In this document: in pieces, positions 8,201-14,716 of the stretch
Position numbering within the stretch: the first letter of the stretch is position 1
Layout of the letters: every line of letters begins with the position of its first letter
NCBI GenBank assembly: GCA_964638815.1
Contig: CAZXBB010000042.1
Coordinates: forward strand, 1 to 22,562
Direction: 5' to 3'
From: CAZXBB01 sp964638815
Lineage (GTDB): Bacteria > Planctomycetota > Phycisphaerae > Phycisphaerales > SM1A02
DNA length: 22,562 bases
Made by a program: the position numbers and the translations under genes
The notes under the pieces: model-generated
Told to the model about the DNA's origin: nothing
Databases searched by the model: none
What the model saw: the letters and a program-made list of their open reading frames with translations, nothing else

Positions 8201-9095
8201 GGATCTCGATCTCCGGCGGATTGTGACGCCGCAGCGCGCGCGCCGTCTCGCGGATCTCGCGCTCGCCGCTCAGGAAGACGAGCATGTCACCGGGCCCGAT
8301 CGCGGCGAGCTCGTCCACCGCGTCCACGATCGCCGCCTGCATGTCGCGATCGCGCTCCTCGGCGTCCGCGCGGACCGGCCGGTAGCGCACCTCGACCGGG
8401 AAGGTGCGGCCCGTGACCTCGATCACCGGTGCGGCGTCGAAGTGCGCGCTCAGACGCTCGGGGTCGATCGTGGCGGAGGTCACGATCACCTTGAGCTCCG
8501 GGCGCCTCGGCAGGAGTTGCCGGAGGTAGCCGAGGAGGAAGTCGATGTTCAGACTGCGCTCGTGCGCTTCGTCGATGATGATCGTGTCGTAGCGCTCCAG
8601 ACGCCGGTCGCGCTGGATCTCGGCGAGGAGGATCCCGTCCGTCATCACCTTGACGTACGCGTCGGCCGGCGTGCGGTCGGTGAAGCGAACGGTGTAACCG
8701 ACCGCGCCGCCGAGCTCCTCGGAGAGACGCTCCGCGATCGACCGGGCCGCGATGCGCCGCGGCTGCGTGTGGCCGATCAGCCCCGCGATCCCGCGTCCGG
8801 CGTCGAGACAGATCCTGGGAAGCTGCGTGCTCTTCCCGGAGCCGGTCTCGCCGCAGACGATCACGACGGGATTCTCGCGGATGGCCGCGGCGATCGCCTC
8901 GCGCACCGCGACGATCGGCAGATCGTCCGCCCAGGCCAGCGCCGGGCGGTCCAGCTCGCGCCGCTTCCGCCGTGCGGCCGATCGCTCGACGTCGTCCCGC
9001 AGCCGTCGGACGGCGTCGCCGTCGATCGTCCGGGCGCGCCGGCCCGCCCGCAGCCGGCGCCGCCGCTCGCGGAAGACCCGCTGGTCGCACAGCAT
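5265..9095 (-). CDS. hrpA: ATP-dependent RNA helicase HrpA (DEAH box)
   Basis: This 1276-aa protein has the complete DEAH/RHA helicase motif set: Walker A GETGSGKST at 82-90, TQPRRIAA (Ia) at 110-117, DEAH at 175-178, SAT at 207-209, LATNVAETSLT at 324-334 and QQRSGRCGR at 372-380. The long C-terminal half matches the ratchet region and the large HrpA-specific C-terminal domain (DUF3418-like), and the total is close to the roughly 1300 aa of HrpA. In known bacteria HrpA unwinds RNA and has been linked to mRNA processing and to clearing stalled ribosomes. ATG 9095 is the first ordinary start, but the frame stays open upstream and reads AALASSLPTDAQIAAC, which looks like the conserved HrpA N-terminus, so the real start may be further up at a non-standard codon. 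It is divergent from the VTT protein gene and convergent with the methyltransferase gene. Confidence 0.93.
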   Translation of the reverse strand: MLCDQRVFRERRRRLRAGRRARTIDGDAVRRLRDDVERSAARRKRRELDRPALAWADDLPIVAVREAIAAAIRENPVVIVCGETGSGKSTQLPRICLDAGRGIAGLIGHTQPRRIAARSIAERLSEELGGAVGYTVRFTDRTPADAYVKVMTDGILLAEIQRDRRLERYDTIIIDEAHERSLNIDFLLGYLRQLLPRRPELKVIVTSATIDPERLSAHFDAAPVIEVTGRTFPVEVRYRPVRADAEERDRDMQAAIVDAVDELAAIGPGDMLVFLSGEREIRETARALRRHNPPEIEILPLYARLSAADQHRVFEPHAGRRIVLATNVAETSLTVPGVRSVVDTGFARISRYSARSKVQRLPVEAISRASAQQRSGRCGRLGPGVCIRLYDEKDFERREPFTPPEILRTNLASVILRMAALGLGDVARFPFVETPHRAMIRDGYDTLHELGAIRGRDDPLTLTPLGRRLAELPVDPRLGRMILASIEEGCLADVLVIAAAMAVQDPRERPAAREEAADQAHREFADESSDFLAYVNLWRAFHAERERGSWNDARRWCRERFISFVRVREWIDVHTQLRALIVAGGARPDRKAAPPDVVHRAVLTGLLANVGRQEESREYAGPRGARFHVFPGSALFRKPPKWVMAGELVETTRRYARCVARIQPAWIERAAAHLVERAHVEPRWDEKRQDVVATERVTLFGLEIAVRRAVPYGPIDPVAAREIFIHHALVEGTLRSDAPFFRHNRGLVAELRAVESKRRRRDVLVDTGVHYDFYDARLPKDVWSRRGLDQWRKRAEREDARRLFMSRDDVARDDAEEASAAAYPPSLTLDGVDLALRYRHDPGAPDDGVTVSVPLPLLGRLSAERLEWLVPALVEEKIAALIRTLPKAWRTNFVPAPDFARTCAERLRFGDGPLTERVAETLESLTGLRVPPDAWNPGGLPDHLRMRVRVVGEDGREIDADRDVETLRRRHGDAVRASFARFAESGHEQAGLTDWTFGDLPEQVEVTGGAAQLPAFPALIDEGASVAVRLLDTPDAAAAATRLGLRRLFLLGCRDELMFQIDHLPQLEGLALAYAPLGPGAELRAAIAMLATERAYDIDGSPVRTEAAFRRRREAGAMRLGESAYEVATLLESLFEAWRAAAGAIAAARTPVWSDIADDAAAHLASLVPRAFLAQTPVERLFHFPRYLQGIARRMEKLVGGGDARDRGYMADIAERRRRYAERCADHAARGIHDPALPAYGWMLEEYCVSCFAQELGTPVKVSAKRLDELWARGRA

Positions 9096-9151
9096 GCAGG
9101 CGGCGATCTGCGCGTCGGTCGGCAGGCTGGACGCGAGAGCGGCGATGGGGA

Positions 9152-9157
9152 ACTGTA
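9152..9157 (-). promoter_or_regulatory. Possible -10 element upstream of hrpA
   Basis: TACAGT on the minus strand (9157-9152) is the only -10-like hexamer I see in the short divergent gap. It ends 5 nt before an ATC codon (9146-9144) that is in frame with hrpA. Confidence 0.3.
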
Positions 9158-9193
9158 TCCGGCCTGGATCCCCGCGTTTCGCCCGGCGCGGGC

Positions 9194-9199
9194 TACACT
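9194..9199 (+). promoter_or_regulatory. -10 element of the VTT protein gene
   Basis: TACACT (9194-9199) is followed by exactly six bases and then GTG 9206. This is the spacing expected when transcription starts on the first base of the start codon. No ribosome binding site is present. Confidence 0.45.
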
Positions 9200-9205
9200 C
9201 TCCGC

Positions 9206-9973
9206 GTGGCGAATCCGAACGAGAAACGCTCGGTGTGGCAGCGGCTCGGTCCCGCCGGGATCCTCGGCATCCTGTGGGCGACGCTCCCCGCGCTATGCGG
9301 CTTCTACCTCCTTGCGCAGCTCGGTCCGGTGTCCGAGTACCTGCGCTCCCACGGCACGACGGGCGTGCTGCTCTACGTGTTCGCCTTCATCGTGTCCGCC
9401 GGCCTGGGTCTGCTGCCGACGTACGCCCAGGCGGTGCTCGGGGGATGGGTGTTCGGGTTCGAGCTCGGACTGCCCGCCGCGCTGGCGGGATTCACCGGCG
9501 CCGCGATCGTGGGCTACTGCGTCGCCCGCTTCGTCTCCCGGGACCGCGTCGCGAAGGTCATCGCGGAGCATCCGAAGTCGGCGGCGATCAGCGAGGCCCT
9601 GATCGGCCACGGGTTCGCCCGGACGCTCGGAATCGTCGCCCTGCTCCGGCTGCCGCCCAACTCGCCGTTCGCGCTCACGAATCTCGCGATGGCCGGCAGC
9701 GGCGTCGCGCCGACGCCCTATGCGCTCGGCACGCTGATCGGCATGACGCCGCGCACCGCCGTCGCCGTCTTCTTCGCCGCCGCCGCCGCATCGAGCGGCG
9801 CGAAGGACATCCAGTCCTTCGTCAGGGACGGGCTCGGGCTCGGCGTGTTCATCGGCGGCATCGTCGTGATGTGCATCGTGCTCGCGATCATCGGGAGCAT
9901 CGCGAACCGCGCGATCGAGCGCGTCGCGCCGTGCGCCGTGGCGAAGCCCGACGAAGTATCATCCGCGCCATGA
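9206..9973 (+). CDS. VTT/TVP38-type (DedA-like) membrane protein
   Basis: This 255-aa integral membrane protein belongs to the VTT (TVP38/TMEM64, SNARE-associated) family. After a short basic N-terminus there are hydrophobic segments near residues 15-38, 53-75, 85-110, 145-165, 180-200 and 220-245. The family signature is visible: GGWVFGFELGLPAALAGFTG in the first half, then RLPPNSPFALTNLAMAG and YALGTLIGMTPR in the second. These proteins are linked to membrane integrity and to flipping of polyprenyl-phosphate or phospholipids, which suits a region rich in envelope genes. The GTG start was chosen because the protein sequence becomes sensible there and a -10 element sits 6 nt upstream. Its stop overlaps the ATG of the STAS gene by 4 bp. 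Confidence 0.85.
   Translation: MANPNEKRSVWQRLGPAGILGILWATLPALCGFYLLAQLGPVSEYLRSHGTTGVLLYVFAFIVSAGLGLLPTYAQAVLGGWVFGFELGLPAALAGFTGAAIVGYCVARFVSRDRVAKVIAEHPKSAAISEALIGHGFARTLGIVALLRLPPNSPFALTNLAMAGSGVAPTPYALGTLIGMTPRTAVAVFFAAAAASSGAKDIQSFVRDGLGLGVFIGGIVVMCIVLAIIGSIANRAIERVAPCAVAKPDEVSSAP
9957..9962 (+). promoter_or_regulatory. -10-like element before the STAS gene
   Basis: TATCAT at 9957-9962 lies inside the end of the VTT gene and ends 7 nt before ATG 9970. It could give the STAS gene its own leaderless mRNA in addition to read-through from upstream. Confidence 0.3.
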
Positions 9974-10335
9974 GCGAAGGCCGGTCCCAGTTCGTGACAA
10001 TCACCTGTGACGGTCCGGTGCTCACCGCGGCCCTCGTGGGCCCGTCGATCAGCGAGCGCGACGCGTCGATCATCGACGGCGACGTCGCGGCGGCGCTCGC
10101 GAAGCGCGGGGCGGGTATGAAGTTCTTCGTGCTCGACATGCGACGCGTGGAGTTCATGCCGAGCGCCGGGATCGGCATGTGCATCAACCTCCAGAGGAGG
10201 GCGAAGACCGCGGGGAGCACGCCCGTCGTCTACGGGCTGACGACCGAGATTCAGAAGATCTTCAGGATGATGAATCTCCACAAGGTCTTCAGGATCGTCG
10301 ACGACGAGGAGGCCCTGGCCAGGGTCATCGGGTAG
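9970..10335 (+). CDS. STAS-domain protein (anti-sigma factor antagonist-like)
   Basis: This 121-aa protein consists of a single STAS domain. The central stretch VLDMRRVEFMPSAGIGMCI matches the conserved segment of SpoIIAA and RsbV, where the usual sequence is FMDSSGLG. Here the aspartate is replaced by proline but the serine that is phosphorylated in those proteins is kept. The C-terminal part, QKIFRMMNLHKVFRIVDDEEAL, is also typical. In the known systems a STAS protein frees a sigma factor by binding an anti-sigma kinase. No kinase or phosphatase partner is in this window. ATG 9970 overlaps the previous stop in an ATGA arrangement, so the two genes are likely coupled. A role in partner-switching control is a family inference. 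Confidence 0.85.
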   Translation: MSEGRSQFVTITCDGPVLTAALVGPSISERDASIIDGDVAAALAKRGAGMKFFVLDMRRVEFMPSAGIGMCINLQRRAKTAGSTPVVYGLTTEIQKIFRMMNLHKVFRIVDDEEALARVIG

Positions 10336-10386
10336 CCCCGGCCGCCCCGCCGCGGGAAAATGAGTACCGGCGCGGCCGGGTTTCGT

Positions 10387-10394
10387 GGTATTCT
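10387..10394 (+). promoter_or_regulatory. Extended -10 promoter of the beta-helix gene
   Basis: TATTCT (10389-10394) is directly preceded by TG at 10386-10387 and one further base, which forms an extended -10 element. It would start transcription near 10401 and give a leader of about 50 nt made of GC-rich 9-bp repeats. Confidence 0.35.
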
Positions 10395-10400
10395 GCGGCC

Positions 10401-10435
10401 GCGGGGTTCGCGGGGTTCGCGGGGTCCGCGGGCCC
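10401..10435 (+). repeat. 9-bp tandem repeats in the leader of the beta-helix gene
   Basis: Three units, GCGGGGTTC, GCGGGGTTC and GCGGGGTCC, lie head to tail at 10401-10427, with a fourth degenerate unit after them. They sit between the candidate promoter and the ribosome binding site. Confidence 0.75.
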
Positions 10436-10450
10436 GTGAGGGTACGAACG

Positions 10451-12382
10451 ATGGCAGGCAAGGGGATGTCGTTTCCGCGCTGCGCCCTGTGGGTCGTCCT
10501 GACGACGACGACGGCGATTTTCGCGTCCGCTCCCGCCGCGGTGGTGCACGTGGACGCCGATGCGGGCCCGGGCGGAGACGGCGAGACCTGGCAGACCGCG
10601 TACCGCTTCCTCCAGGACGGGCTGGCCCGCGCGGCCGGGATCCCGGAACCGTCCGTCGAGATCCGGATCGCGGGAGGCACCTACCGGCCCGACCGCGACG
10701 AGATGCGCCCGAACGGCTCACACCGGCGGACCGACACCTTCACGCTGCTCGACGGCGTGACGCTTCGCGGCGGGTACGCCGGTCTCGGCGCGCCCGATCC
10801 CGACGCGCGTGACGTCGTTCTTTACGAGACGGTGCTCAGCGGCGATCTCGGCGCCAACGACGGCCCGAACTTCTTCGGCTACCTCGAGAACAGCTACCAC
10901 GTGGTGACGGCGATCGACGTCGGCCCGACGGCGGTGCTCGACGGCATCACCGTCGCCTCCGGGCACGCCAACGGCACGCCCGGAATCGACGACGTCGGTG
11001 CCGGCGTGCTCTGCTACCGGGGCGCGCCGACGTTCAACGAGTGCATCATCCGCGCGAACCTCACTGCGTTCCAGGGCGGCGGCGTGCAGTGCAGGGACGG
11101 CAGCGCGCCGCGATTCACGAACTGCGAGCTGAGCGGCAACCGTGCGCTCGACAACGGGGGCGCGATGTACAACGGCGCGAGCAGCCCGATCATGGTCGAC
11201 TGCGCCTTCCGCTTCAACACCGGGCGCATCTACGCGGGCGGCGTGTGCAACCGCGACCTGAGCAACGCCCGGTTCGAGCGTTGCGAGTTCTTCGCCAACT
11301 TCGCGGCGGAGGACGAATCGCTCGGCGGCGGCGGGGGCGCCATGGTCAACGCCAGCAGCCATCCCGATGTGATCGACTGCACCTTCACGTCGAACGCGGC
11401 GCTGTTCGGCAAGGGCGGGGCGATGGTGAACGAGCCCGGCCTCGTCCCGGAACTCGGTGGCAGCGCGCCGATCGTCACCGGCTCGACGTTCGGCGGCAAC
11501 GTCGCGATGCTCGGCGGCGCGATCTACAACGAAGAGAGCGATCCCCTCACGGTCGGCTGCGCGTTCACCGCCAACCGCACCCAGGACGCCTACGGCCGCA
11601 ACGCGGGCGGCGCGATCTACAACGGCGAGAGCGACGCTCGCACCGAGGACTGCGTCTTCACTGGGAACCGGGCGGCCCGCGGCGGCGCCGTCTACAACAA
11701 TCTCGGCGGCGCTCCGGTCTTCGAGCGATGCACCTTCACCGGCAACGAGGCGGTCAGCGACGCCGGCGGCGGGATCTCGAACTACTACGCGGCCGCGACC
11801 GTCATCGACTGCGTCTTCGAAGGGAACGCGGCAGCGACCGGGGGCGGCGCCTTCCAGAACTTCATCGCGGAAGCGACGATGATTCGCTGCACCATCGCGG
11901 GTAACACGTCCGGCACCGACGGCGGCGGCATCTACAACATCGACAGCACGATCACGATCGAGGACTGCGCGCTTTCCGCGAACGCCGCGCCGGGCGCGGG
12001 CGGCGCGATGTTCAACGGTCAGGGCAGCGAAGCCGTGCTCGCGGGGTGCACGGTGTCCGGCAACGCCGCGGCGGCCGGCGGCGGCGCTCACAACCACGCG
12101 TTGAGCACGCTCGCGGTGTCGCAGACGATGTGCTGCGAGAACACGCCCGACGACTTCGACGGCGACTACGAGGACCACGGCGGCAACGAGTTTCACGACG
12201 AGTGTCCCGCCCCCTGCCCCGCCGACCTCGACGGCAGCGGCGGCGTGGACTTCCAGGACATCCTCGCGGTGCTCGGCGCATGGGGCCCGTGCCCGGCGTG
12301 CCCCGAGGATCTCGACGGCGACGGTCGCGTCGACTTCGCCGACCTGCTCGTGGTGCTGGGGGCGTGGGGCGATTGCGCCTAG
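10451..12382 (+). CDS. Secreted right-handed beta-helix protein with two C-terminal dockerin-like repeats
   Basis: This 643-aa protein has a signal peptide (hydrophobic core CALWVVLTTTTAIFASA, cleavage probably near residue 30). VVHVDADAG and a calculated-looking WQTAYRFLQDGL segment follow, a start common in planctomycete polymorphic-repeat proteins. Residues from about 150 to 580 consist of repeats of roughly 20-25 aa with the pattern CxFxxNxAxxGGAxYN, as expected for a parallel beta-helix of the pectate-lyase or polymorphic outer-membrane type. The last 56 residues hold two dockerin-like repeats (DLDGSGGVDFQD and DLDGDGRVDFAD), each ending in LGAWG plus a cysteine. ATG 10451 has GAGGG at 10438-10442 upstream. 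It is probably exported to the cell surface or periplasm. No catalytic site is recognisable, so binding or adhesion is a guess. Confidence 0.88.
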   Translation: MAGKGMSFPRCALWVVLTTTTAIFASAPAAVVHVDADAGPGGDGETWQTAYRFLQDGLARAAGIPEPSVEIRIAGGTYRPDRDEMRPNGSHRRTDTFTLLDGVTLRGGYAGLGAPDPDARDVVLYETVLSGDLGANDGPNFFGYLENSYHVVTAIDVGPTAVLDGITVASGHANGTPGIDDVGAGVLCYRGAPTFNECIIRANLTAFQGGGVQCRDGSAPRFTNCELSGNRALDNGGAMYNGASSPIMVDCAFRFNTGRIYAGGVCNRDLSNARFERCEFFANFAAEDESLGGGGGAMVNASSHPDVIDCTFTSNAALFGKGGAMVNEPGLVPELGGSAPIVTGSTFGGNVAMLGGAIYNEESDPLTVGCAFTANRTQDAYGRNAGGAIYNGESDARTEDCVFTGNRAARGGAVYNNLGGAPVFERCTFTGNEAVSDAGGGISNYYAAATVIDCVFEGNAAATGGGAFQNFIAEATMIRCTIAGNTSGTDGGGIYNIDSTITIEDCALSANAAPGAGGAMFNGQGSEAVLAGCTVSGNAAAAGGGAHNHALSTLAVSQTMCCENTPDDFDGDYEDHGGNEFHDECPAPCPADLDGSGGVDFQDILAVLGAWGPCPACPEDLDGDGRVDFADLLVVLGAWGDCA

Positions 12383-12420
12383 GTACGAAACGCCGCTTAC
12401 TTCAGCCGCGAGTGCCCGGC

Positions 12421-12531
12421 GTTTCCCGTTTCCCGTTTCCCGTTTCCCGTTTCCCGTTGCTCAATTGACCGTTCCGAGGTTCCCGATTCCCCGTTCCCGG
12501 TTCCCCGTTCGCGAAGGCGGTCGCAACCTGA
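12421..12531 (+). repeat. 7-bp tandem repeat GTTTCCC and degenerate continuation
   Basis: Five perfect head-to-tail copies of GTTTCCC occupy 12421-12455. A looser TTCCCG/GTTCC-rich stretch continues to about 12531. It fills the convergent gap between the beta-helix gene and the zinc-ribbon membrane protein gene. Confidence 0.88.
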
Positions 12532-12548
12532 CTGAACGGCATTCCGGT

Positions 12549-12896
12549 CTACTGGCGGCCCGGCCCGTCCGCGGCGCCCGCCAACCCGCACTCCGGGCAC
12601 TCCCCCGCGGCCGTGCTCGCCAGGTCGTATCCGCACTGCGGGCAGTACGGGCGATTGCCGGGAATCGCGACGTCGGCGATCCAGCGGCCGCCGAGATAGA
12701 GGTACAGGCCGACGAGGATGGACGAGGCCGGGTAGATCGGCATGTACTCGAGCCACGACGTGCCGAGGTAGTTCGGATCCCGGACGTACGCCTGCACGAC
12801 CGCGAAGGTCTGCGTGATGAGGTTCGAGACGCCCTGCGCGAGGAACCAGACGCCGATCACCTTGACGAGCACGCGGAAGAGTGTCTTGTAGCGCAT
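12549..12896 (-). CDS. Small membrane protein with C-terminal zinc ribbon
   Basis: This 115-aa protein has two hydrophobic segments near residues 9-30 and 52-70. A C-terminal zinc ribbon follows, formed by Cys85, Cys88, Cys100 and Cys103 in CPQCGYDL and CPECG. I know this arrangement from many small planctomycete proteins of unknown function, where the ribbon probably faces the cytoplasm. The start ATG at 12896 is 24 nt after the stop of the preceding minus-strand gene, and no strong ribosome binding site is visible, so it is likely read from an operon mRNA. The function is unknown. The cysteine pattern and the helices make it a convincing gene. Confidence 0.78.
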   Translation of the reverse strand: MRYKTLFRVLVKVIGVWFLAQGVSNLITQTFAVVQAYVRDPNYLGTSWLEYMPIYPASSILVGLYLYLGGRWIADVAIPGNRPYCPQCGYDLASTAAGECPECGLAGAADGPGRQ

Positions 12897-12920
12897 GGCG
12901 GCACCCGGTTGCTGCCGCTC

Positions 12921-13238
12921 TTATCGGGCGTCCGGGCCGCGGCCTTGAGCGCCGGATCGGGGCAGCGTCACCAGGCCGGCCGCCACCGCGACGAGGGCCG
13001 CGACGGCGATGACCACCGTCGCCGGGTGCCCGGCGACGAAACCGGCCACACCGAGGGCGCGCTCAGTGCCGGGCGTGTGGCCCTGCCGGACGTGGACGAC
13101 GACGGCAACGAGCACGAGGGCGATCCCGGCCGCGCCGCCGGCGAGGGCCAGCGTACGCCCGGCGCGTCGCAGGGCACGACGGGAGCCCGCGCCGATGCCT
13201 GCGATCGCGCCGGCGACCGCAAGACCGGTCACGACCAT
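12921..13238 (-). CDS. Small hydrophobic membrane protein, unknown family
   Basis: From ATG 13238 the frame encodes 105 aa with three hydrophobic stretches: GLAVAGAIAGIG near 5-17, LALAGGAAGIALVLVAVVV near 30-48 and ATVVIAVAALVAVAAGL near 72-89. An arginine-rich loop lies between the first two. I do not recognise the family. The frame is open upstream back to the TAG stop of the 189-aa gene, with 15 sense codons in between. A GGGAG sequence lies 4 nt before an in-frame CTG at 13271-13269, so the start may be there rather than at the ATG, which lacks a ribosome binding site. It lies between two membrane-protein genes in the same orientation, probably in one operon. Confidence 0.5.
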   Translation of the reverse strand: MVVTGLAVAGAIAGIGAGSRRALRRAGRTLALAGGAAGIALVLVAVVVHVRQGHTPGTERALGVAGFVAGHPATVVIAVAALVAVAAGLVTLPRSGAQGRGPDAR

Positions 13239-13283
13239 CGCGGTTGCGAGGATGACGGGGTACGCCTCCAGATCACTCCCGGG

Positions 13284-13853
13284 CTATGCCATCGCTTCGG
13301 GCCAGCGCCATCCGAACGTGCCGGCGGTGAGAAGGCCGTAGACGAGCGCGTCGAAGAGGAATTTCCCGGTCGTGCTCCACGGCTGGCCCTTCCAGATCGA
13401 CTCGGCGACGCTGCCGGCGCCGTAGGCGAGCACGCCGGCGACCGCGCAGAAGCAGAACACGTTCATGTACTCCGCCGGGCCCGGAAACGCGGTTCGCGCC
13501 AGGTACGCGATCACGGCCGAGACGACGACGGTGTACGCGAACCAGAGGCCGAGCTGCTTGCCCATGCCCGGGACCCCCGTCGGCAGGACGGTCATGAAGC
13601 CGATCGGCCCCTCCTTGAACTTCGCGATCATCGCTTCGGTGCCCATGTCCTTCATCGATGGGCAGTTCGGAAAGAAGTACGTACCGGGCGGAAGCGACTG
13701 GGCGCGCAGCGCATCGCGCACCCTGTCCTCCCCGGGCAGCGTCTTGTAGTCGCCGCGATGCAGCGGAAGGACCATGTGCAGGATCGAGCTCGCGATGAAC
13801 ACGAGCACCGCGGACACAGCGATCGGAAGCCAGAGGTCGCTGAGGAACGCCAT
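13284..13853 (-). CDS. Conserved four-helix membrane protein of unknown function
   Basis: This 189-aa protein begins with a transmembrane helix (residues about 5-25). The conserved-looking stretch MVLPLHRGDYKTLPGED and a soluble loop with PPGTYFFPNCPS and GPIGFMTVLPTG follow, then three more helices near 103-123, 128-150 and 163-183. I have seen similar proteins in several phyla annotated only as hypothetical; no function is established that I know of. ATG 13853 has GGAG 7 nt upstream, and TAGACT at 13896-13891 is a possible -10 about 38 nt before the start. It is the first gene of a likely three-gene minus-strand operon. Its TAG stop (13286-13284) is in the same frame as the next gene. Confidence 0.75.
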   Translation of the reverse strand: MAFLSDLWLPIAVSAVLVFIASSILHMVLPLHRGDYKTLPGEDRVRDALRAQSLPPGTYFFPNCPSMKDMGTEAMIAKFKEGPIGFMTVLPTGVPGMGKQLGLWFAYTVVVSAVIAYLARTAFPGPAEYMNVFCFCAVAGVLAYGAGSVAESIWKGQPWSTTGKFLFDALVYGLLTAGTFGWRWPEAMA

Positions 13854-13890
13854 GGGTCGTCTCCGTTTGGGGGTGTGGCGGAACCGCTGC

Positions 13891-13896
13891 AGTCTA
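13891..13896 (-). promoter_or_regulatory. Possible -10 element of the small membrane-protein operon
   Basis: TAGACT on the minus strand at 13896-13891 would start transcription near 13884 and give a leader of about 30 nt holding the GGAG site. The 360 bp between 13853 and 14214 otherwise show only GC-rich sequence without a convincing gene. Confidence 0.3.
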
Positions 13897-14213
13897 ACCC
13901 GAACTGACAACCGGGATCGGCGTCGTTCGCTGTCCCGCCGGATGCGTTCGCGGGGTGCGCCCGACCGCCGCGGGCGCCTGGCGCGCCGCCTCGCTTGCGC
14001 CCTCTCCCCCCCGCGCGCTCGCGGATCGTCCGCGCAACGGGGCATCCGGGGCAAGCCGCCGGCGCCTTCGACGGGACCATGCTGCGCCGCGCGACCCGGA
14101 ACGGGCCAATTTGTGGCCGTAACGCCCGCTCCGACCCGATGCGGCCCCGCATGGGCACTTCATCGCCAACACCGGACCGGACCGCCCCCGCCCCCCTCGA
14201 GATCCCGATCGGG

Positions 14214-14453
14214 ATGTCGGCGCCGGCCGACCAATCGCCCGAGGAAGTGTGGCGCCGGCTCACCGCCGGCGACACCGAGTCGTGGCTCGCGGAGATCGGC
14301 GCCCTGCGCGTGGAGGACGACGACCTCGAGCGCTCCCTCGACATCTGGTCCATCATGCTGATCGCGGCACTGCGCGACCCGGAGCGGCGCGATACCGCGG
14401 CAGCAGTGCTCGCGCGGCTGCGCCGGATGGCCGACGCGATGGACGACGCATAG
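14214..14453 (+). CDS. Small acidic hypothetical protein
   Basis: From ATG 14214 this frame gives 79 aa, rich in Asp, Glu, Ala and Arg, starting MSAPADQSPEEVWRRL. The C-terminal half, SLDIWSIMLIAALRDPERR and the residues after it, looks like one or two amphipathic helices. I do not recognise it. Other starts at 14151 or 14139 would add a proline-rich tail with no better ribosome binding site; GATCGGG just before 14214 is a weak candidate. The balanced composition, compared with the low-complexity shadow frames around it, argues that it is real. Nothing in the neighbourhood indicates its job. Confidence 0.45.
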   Translation: MSAPADQSPEEVWRRLTAGDTESWLAEIGALRVEDDDLERSLDIWSIMLIAALRDPERRDTAAAVLARLRRMADAMDDA

Positions 14454-14461
14454 CACAGCGC

Positions 14462-14545
14462 GGTCACGCGGACACGGTCGCGCACGCGGTCGCGGCCGCG
14501 CACACGGTCGCGCACACGGTCGCGCCCGCGCACCCGCACACGACC
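14462..14545 (+). repeat. Left hexamer array (GC-rich, inverted relative to the right array)
   Basis: Fourteen 6-bp units run head to tail. In one register they are mostly GGTCGC, GCACAC, GCACGC and GCCCGC. The array is the reverse complement in kind of the larger array at 14717-14884. The segment 14509-14531 is a perfect 23-bp inverted match to 14781-14803. Long runs alternate purine and pyrimidine. Confidence 0.85.
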
Positions 14546-14570
14546 CGGCGCGGTGTCACGCTCGGTGTGC

Positions 14571-14598
14571 CCCGGTCTTTGGCTCGGCAAAGGCCGGG
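14571..14598 (+). other. Hairpin between the two hexamer arrays
   Basis: CCCGGTCTTTG (14571-14581) pairs with CAAAGGCCGGG (14588-14598) around a 6-nt loop. The stem is 11 bp with one G-T pair. No T-run follows on either strand, so it is not a standard terminator. The rest of the 14546-14716 core contains no gene I can support. Confidence 0.6.
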
Positions 14599-14716
14599 TG
14601 GCGCAGGGCGCTGAATGACGCTCCGATTCACCCTACGGGTCTCGCCTGGACGTGCTCGTGTCTCTCGTACGGCCCACGTCAACCGGACGCCGCCCCGGGG
14701 GGGGCGAGGCGAGTCC

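Noticed and set aside
5190..9602. A 1470-codon open frame on the plus strand opposite hrpA
   Set aside because: It is an antisense shadow. The translation is arginine, proline and glycine rich without motifs, while the opposite strand encodes a complete helicase motif set.
14571..14598. A rho-independent terminator
   Set aside because: The stem is good but no run of T follows on either strand.
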